Shown here piece after piece: positions 59,306 through 64,000 of a DNA stretch of 64,000 nt (the stretch's first letter is position 1; each line of letters begins with the position of its first letter). This DNA is from Russula earlei. Lineage: Eukaryota > Basidiomycota > Agaricomycetes > Russulales > Russulaceae. Where the stretch lies: positions 1 through 64,000 of the forward strand of contig JAGFNK010000251.1 in the NCBI GenBank assembly GCA_025769875.1, given 5' to 3'. The notes under the pieces were generated by a model. The model was not told the origin of the DNA, searched no databases, and saw only the letters and a list, made by a program, of their open reading frames with translations. Both the position numbers and the translations under genes were made by a program.

Positions 59306-60451
59306 CCGAGTCGCCGCCGGTGGTAAAGTGCTGTCGCGCGCGGGGCCCCTTGAACCGCGACCACCACCATCTGTGGATTTCTCACGGCAAAGGCAATGAA
59401 GCCGACGGTGAGCCCTCTATCTAAGGCTTAACCAAATGCCACACCAGGCAAAGAATGACTGAACATGCCCTACACTATGATAAGAGCTTTGAGCCATAGC
59501 TTTGCCCCCCAATCCTTGAGCCAGCAGAGACCAAAAGTCCTCATGCCACTCACCATAACCTCGCGTGCGTGCCCACACAGGGCCCCGACTGCCTTTCGAT
59601 TGACTATATATGCTGGCCGCCGACATGACACGTTCCCCACCTCGTCAGGGCAACCCTCTACAGCTCCCATGGCTGCCACACCCTCCTTGAAAGATCCCAC
59701 CCCGAACAATTGGATTTTCACCGTGAGGTTTTAGCGGGTAGGAGGATGCAAAACGTTTTGCCCCCCTAACTTATCCTGAGTCCCACAAAGTCCCTCACGC
59801 TGAACACAACCTGGCTGTGTGTGTGTGAATGCATTCACCCTCACATCTGGTCCTTGCACCGGCTACAGCACATTAGATAGGGCTGAGCTGTCTTTTTCTG
59901 CCATCTATAGTGATGGTACACTCATATTCACTCCCCATGAGTTGATCATGCCGCCGAAGTCATGTTCTAATAGTGTAGGACCGCGTCTGCACGGTGTACA
60001 AATGAAGATTGCATTGTTGGCGTGAGGGTTGTAAAGATACGCCCTCCTCCGAACTGTGCACTGAATACCTTTCCTACCTTTCCAGATTGTCACCCCACAA
60101 GCAAACAATGTTGTGGGCACAGAGCGGCACAAAGAAAGCACCAGCGTATGCGCGTGTGTTGACCCGTGAATTACAATATGCACACAACCAGTTATGACTA
60201 GTGGTATAAGAACCAAGAACACCCAGATTCTTCCGAGACACGGACAATCCTGAATGGGTGCCCACCCTCACCGAATATAACGGTGTGAGAGACACCCAGG
60301 ATCTAATACAGAGAGGCGCCAGACGATTCAGTAAAAAAACCAAGGGTTGCAAGAAACTGAACGCACGATTTCTCGGATTGCTGGGACAAGGAAGCAGGGA
60401 AGAGGACACCGACCACTTTCGAGCCAATCCGATCATCCAGCCCATCGCTAT
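59306..60451. other. 1.15-kb intergenic region
   Basis: It lies upstream of APC1 (-) and downstream of COG7 (-). A TATATATGC box occurs near 59605 and short plus-strand frames are present (for example 59819-60025), none recognised. It may hold an eroded repeat. Confidence 0.4.
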
Positions 60452-63072
60452 CTATTGGATGGCGAGGGCCCACCCGCGCATCCTCGCGGCCGAGCTGAAT
60501 ATCGAATCGGCACCGTCCACATCAAGGACCATCGCTCTTCCCGTTTCGTCGTCTACGCCGACAACCTCGATCCACCTAGTGAGTTCCTTGCTCTCCACGC
60601 TCAAGGCGCTGACGATGTTTCCAAGGTAGCCCAGGTCTGAGGCAAGCTGTGCGGCACCTGCCGTCGTAAGGGAACGTATAGACGGAAGTATGTTTCGCGC
60701 AAGGTGTTGCAGAAAGGAGAGTCCGAGTGATGAAAGCCAGATGCTTGCGATCACCTCTGGGGTCAGTCCTGAGAAGGCGGCTGAATGAGGTGGACCACGG
60801 GCGCTAGACGCTCTGCGCGCGTGCATTGATGTCTGTTCTGCGGCGGCAGGTTCCGCAAATGATTCTAACAGGGCGGCGTCGACATGCGGAAGGGTTTCGA
60901 TTGAAAAAGCGAACACGTCGTCGTCCGCGTAAACTTCAAAGAGTCGTGGAAGATTGAGCAGACCTTCGGCAGCATGTTGCATCGCCTCACTTGGGGACAA
61001 CGAGAACGTCGGTACGGCTGCCTCACTGGTCGCTCCGGCAATCCCTGGCCGCCGTGGTGCTTGGTCCGAAGTCATCCAAAGGGGTGACGAAGCATAACTG
61101 GCAAGAGATTTGTAGAGGGGAGAAAGCATGGCCACTTGGAGGGAAGATTGGATGAGACTAGCTGCAATGTTGAGGGCAGTATGCGCCTTTGTAAGGAGCG
61201 GAGACGGACCCCGTAAGCGACCTGAATCCTGGCTCGAAAGACGGCCATCTGGTAGGTTGATAGAGTCGAGGAGGTCGTGCAGAGAGGGCGAGTTAAGCGT
61301 TGACACTAGAAGTAGTTGCAAAGCGCCGCGCGTAGTGCCCGGCACAGTTGCACGAGGATCCTGGGCACGAGCACGGAATGCAACAGAAGTTTGGAGCAGC
61401 GTTCCGCGTAACTGCGACTCGAATACGGACAGGCGGTCACGGACGCCGCGAAGGGACTCAAGAATATGGAGCCACAATTGGATAGTAGAGTAATCTTCGA
61501 GAGTATAATCGAGGTCGGCCAGATCCTCGGTGTCAGAACCAGCCATAACCGACGCGGCTGACGCAGGGCTAGACGACATGAACGAGTCTTTCGAGAAGTC
61601 GATGAATGTCGTCAGGAATTCATCGAGAGACGACACAAGAGTCGCGGCGCCGTATCCGTATGTGAATGATTGCATACGAGAAAGGCTCTCCTCAGCCAGG
61701 GAAAACACATCAAGGGTGCGCTCTCGTAACATGCCTTGCGGGATCCACGTTCGGCAGTGGGTCAGGAAGAGATGAGAAGAGGAACTTTGATTCGAGGATG
61801 CCATAAGATACTTGATACTCGAGAAAAGGCTCGTAAACGTCAGTATCCCAATCAAGGCCACTTCCAGCGAGCTGGAAGGGACCAATTCCAGAGGCTGAGA
61901 CAGACATGCGGCGAGAGATGGAAAGTCTTGCGTGTGATGGTCGGCGTCGGTGTGTTCTTGCCGTGGGTTCGGCACTTGAGCTGTCGGTTGTTGGGGGAAC
62001 GAAAGCAGAAGACACCTCGGTGCGTTCTAGCACTTTATCGACGGCAACGGCGAACCTTTCTGTCACATGGAAAATGGCGATGAGCTCGGGAAGAGCTGCT
62101 GGCCCAAGTTGATCACTAAACGTGGAGAGACGCTCTGCAAAGGTGGGCTGAAGTGCGGAGAGGGTCGAGGTGATGAAAGACGAAAGGGTGAGCTGTGGGT
62201 CTGGAAAGATAGCTGAGATGGATGCACGCTCCGAGTTGAGAACAGCAAGGAAGCTGGTGAAGAAAGCATTGAGGAAGTCCGGGGTGAATTGCCCCGCCGC
62301 ATCAGTAGTGTCGGAAAGCTTCGCGTCTTGCCACATGCTAACGAGCGAGCTCCTGCGCGAGCCAAAGTAGTACGCTCTAAACTCCGAGTCGCGCTGGATG
62401 TTGGCAAATATGGAGTAGTAGGCACGACAAGGGGTGGCGTCGTGACTATTGATGGCCGCGATGAGGGCGGAGCTGAGAGAGGCTTCCAACTGATTTTGGA
62501 GAGAGATCATGAGCGTTACGACGGGCCTCATATTCCGGGGTGTTCTGAAAGACGACCATGGACTTGTTTGCCTCTGAGAGCTTCTCTGCGGCCTTTTCAT
62601 AGCTCTGCTCTGAGAGGAGGGAGGATACTTCGGACTCGAGGGTACTCCAGGACTCTGCCTCGCGAAGGACGTCGCGCGCCAGTTGCATGTTTCTCTTGAT
62701 GGTGTCGAGAGAATGGAGCCTGTCAAGGGTAGCAGACGACTGAGGAGAGAAAGAGGAGGAATGGGTGGTGAGGTTATTGAGTGCTGCCTGGAGGGAGAGG
62801 GCTCCATCGCGCATGAATTGAAGGTCATAGGGCAGGCGGGAAGCAGAACGGGATATTTCGTCTATGAGGCGTTCGATGTGGAGTGAAAGATCTTCCGAGG
62901 CGACTTCCAGAGCGGGGACAAAGTGACTCAGCTGTTTCTCGAGGATTGCGATATCGGAGGTGGCAGGAGTGTCGGATTGGAGTAAATTATTAATCCATGA
63001 AACGATGTCTATGTCATCGTCTAATGACAGAAGGAAATCGTCGGGTGGGTGCGAGTTCAGAGGAGGAGACAT
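60452..63072 (-). CDS. COG7: Conserved oligomeric Golgi complex subunit 7
   Basis: It is intronless as read, about 872 residues from the ATG at 63072 (an upstream in-frame ATG at 63099 adds 9). COG is a tethering complex for retrograde vesicles at the Golgi. The N-terminus has D-I-D-I-V-S-W-I-N-N-L-L, the COG7 start signature, followed by heptad-like helices (E-K-Q-L-S-H-F-V, E-V-S-S-L-L-S-E-Q-S-Y-E-K-A-A-E-K-L). Conserved blocks continue with L-Q-N-Q-L-E-A-S-L, R-A-Y-Y, P-N-V-D-P-A, R-E-R-T-L-D-V-F-S-L-A-E-E-S-L and G-Y-G-A-A-T-L-V. Two single-base extras break the frame: TT at 62516-62517 and TT at 61736-61737 (plus-strand view), each restoring conserved sequence when one base is dropped. 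It is divergent with the oxidoreductase gene at 63228. Confidence 0.9.
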
Positions 63073-63227
63073 GTTAGGCCCATCGAGAAACCGGATCACT
63101 CATCTGCTTAACAATCACAACCCCTCCTCGCCCACAAACCAACCCGACGCCGATGCAATGAAGTATTTATAAACGTCCAACATATCCGAGCCATGGTTCA
63201 ATCAAGTCCTCCCACTCAGTCTCTCAA

Positions 63228-64000
63228 ATGTCCTCTTCTTCCGCTTCGGCTCTTTTCCAGCCCCTTCCCGTCGGCGCCGTCAACGTCCAGCATCGCGTCG
63301 TGATGGCGCCTCTAACTCGCTTCCGCGCAAACAAGGACCACGTTCACGGCGAACTCGCCAAGCGCTACTACGACCAACGCGCGAGCACTCCCGGAACCCT
63401 CATCGTCTCCGAAGGCACGATCATCGCCCAGAAAGCATGGGGGATTCACGAACGTTCCAGGCATCTGGAATGACGCGCAGATCGCGGGCTGGAAGGCGGT
63501 TCGTACACCTTTTCCTCTTGCGGCGGTCCGAGTTGCTGTGGTCGTGCATGCTGACCTTCTTGATAGGTCACCGACACAGTGCACGCAAAGGGATCGTTCA
63601 TTTTCCTTCAGCTCTGGGCCCTGGGCCGTGCGGCCATGCCCGCTGTCCTCGAACTAGAAGGCCGCTTTGATCTCGTCGGCGCAAGTCCCATCCCATATCT
63701 TCCCCTGGCATCATACGCTCCAGGGGCCGAGGCTGAGCCACTCGTCCCGCGGGAACTTACTATCCCGGAGCTCAAAGAGTACGTGCAACTGTACGCCACT
63801 GCGGCGAAAAACGCGATCCAGGCCGGTTTCGATGGCGTCGAGTTGCACTCGGCCAATGGCTACCTCCTCGAACAGTTCCTCCAGCCAGTGACCAACGAGC
63901 GGACGGACGAATACGGAGGTTCGATCGAAAACAGGCTGCGATTCCCGCTCGAGGTGATCGACGCGGTTGTTAAAGCTGTCGGCGCGGAACGAACGGGCGT
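63228..64000 (+). CDS. Old yellow enzyme family NADH:flavin oxidoreductase, 5' part
   Basis: Exon 1 is 63228-63498 and exon 2 starts at 63567 and runs off the right edge; the intron starts GTTCGT and ends GATAG. It is an FMN-dependent TIM-barrel ene-reductase. Visible features are V-V-M-A-P-L-T-R-F-R-A at the FMN site, Y-Y-D-Q-R-A-S and G-T-L-I-V-S-E-G, then V-P-G-I-W-N-D-A-Q-I-A-G-W-K, F-L-Q-L-W-A-L-G-R-A, and H-S-A-N-G-Y-L-L-E-Q-F-L-Q-P with the His/Asn pair that binds the substrate. N-E-R-T-D-E-Y-G-G-S-I-E-N-R follows. One extra G in the run 63439-63443 shifts the frame before V-P-G-I-W. About 160 C-terminal residues are missing. The physiological substrate is unknown. Confidence 0.92.

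Overview
The window looks like nuclear DNA of a basidiomycete, probably an Agaricomycete. The evidence is dense GT-AG introns of about 45-65 nt in almost every host gene, very short exons, a fungal Zn2Cys6 regulator, a basidiomycete-type multipass membrane family (DUF6533-like), and Ty1/copia, Ty3/gypsy chromovirus and DDE elements. All calls come from reading the sequence by eye; no database search was possible.

Layout. (1) 1-8.5 kb: a decayed Ty1/copia element on the minus strand, with its RT beyond the left edge. It is cut by at least four solo LTRs of one about 963-bp family, each with a perfect 5-bp target duplication and one nested in another. It also carries two further LTR-like insertions and a 554-bp MITE with TTA duplications inside one LTR. 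(2) 8.5-10.4 kb: unassigned. (3) 10.4-22 kb: host genes for TAF8-like TFIID subunit (+), eIF5A (-), a two-LIM protein (+), phosphopantothenoylcysteine decarboxylase (-) and a Zn2Cys6 transcription factor (+). (4) 24.4-49.2 kb: four minus-strand paralogs (A-D) of a DUF6533-like membrane protein. Copies A and B are a recent duplication now separated by a 12.5-kb transposon block. That block holds LTR fragments, a TA-flanked DDE transposon, a MULE/FAR1-like fragment, and a complete chromovirus (32,375-39,187) with GCACC duplications and an extra ORF after pol. (5) 51.3-64 kb: DAHP synthase (+), APC1 (-), COG7 (-) and the 5' part of an old-yellow-enzyme oxidoreductase (+).

The housekeeping genes are functionally unrelated: transcription initiation, translation factor, CoA synthesis, aromatic amino acids, cell cycle and Golgi tethering. 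They are arranged in convergent or divergent pairs with short spacers.

Three observations stand out. The DUF6533-like paralogs share a 14-nt and a 5-nt exon, confirmed independently in all four copies, and the DAHP synthase and LIM genes carry 4-, 8- and 12-nt exons. The two LTRs of the chromovirus differ mainly by loss of 17 CpG sites in one LTR only. Several otherwise conserved host genes carry a single extra base in a short homopolymer, which looks like consensus error but should be checked before any gene is called broken.
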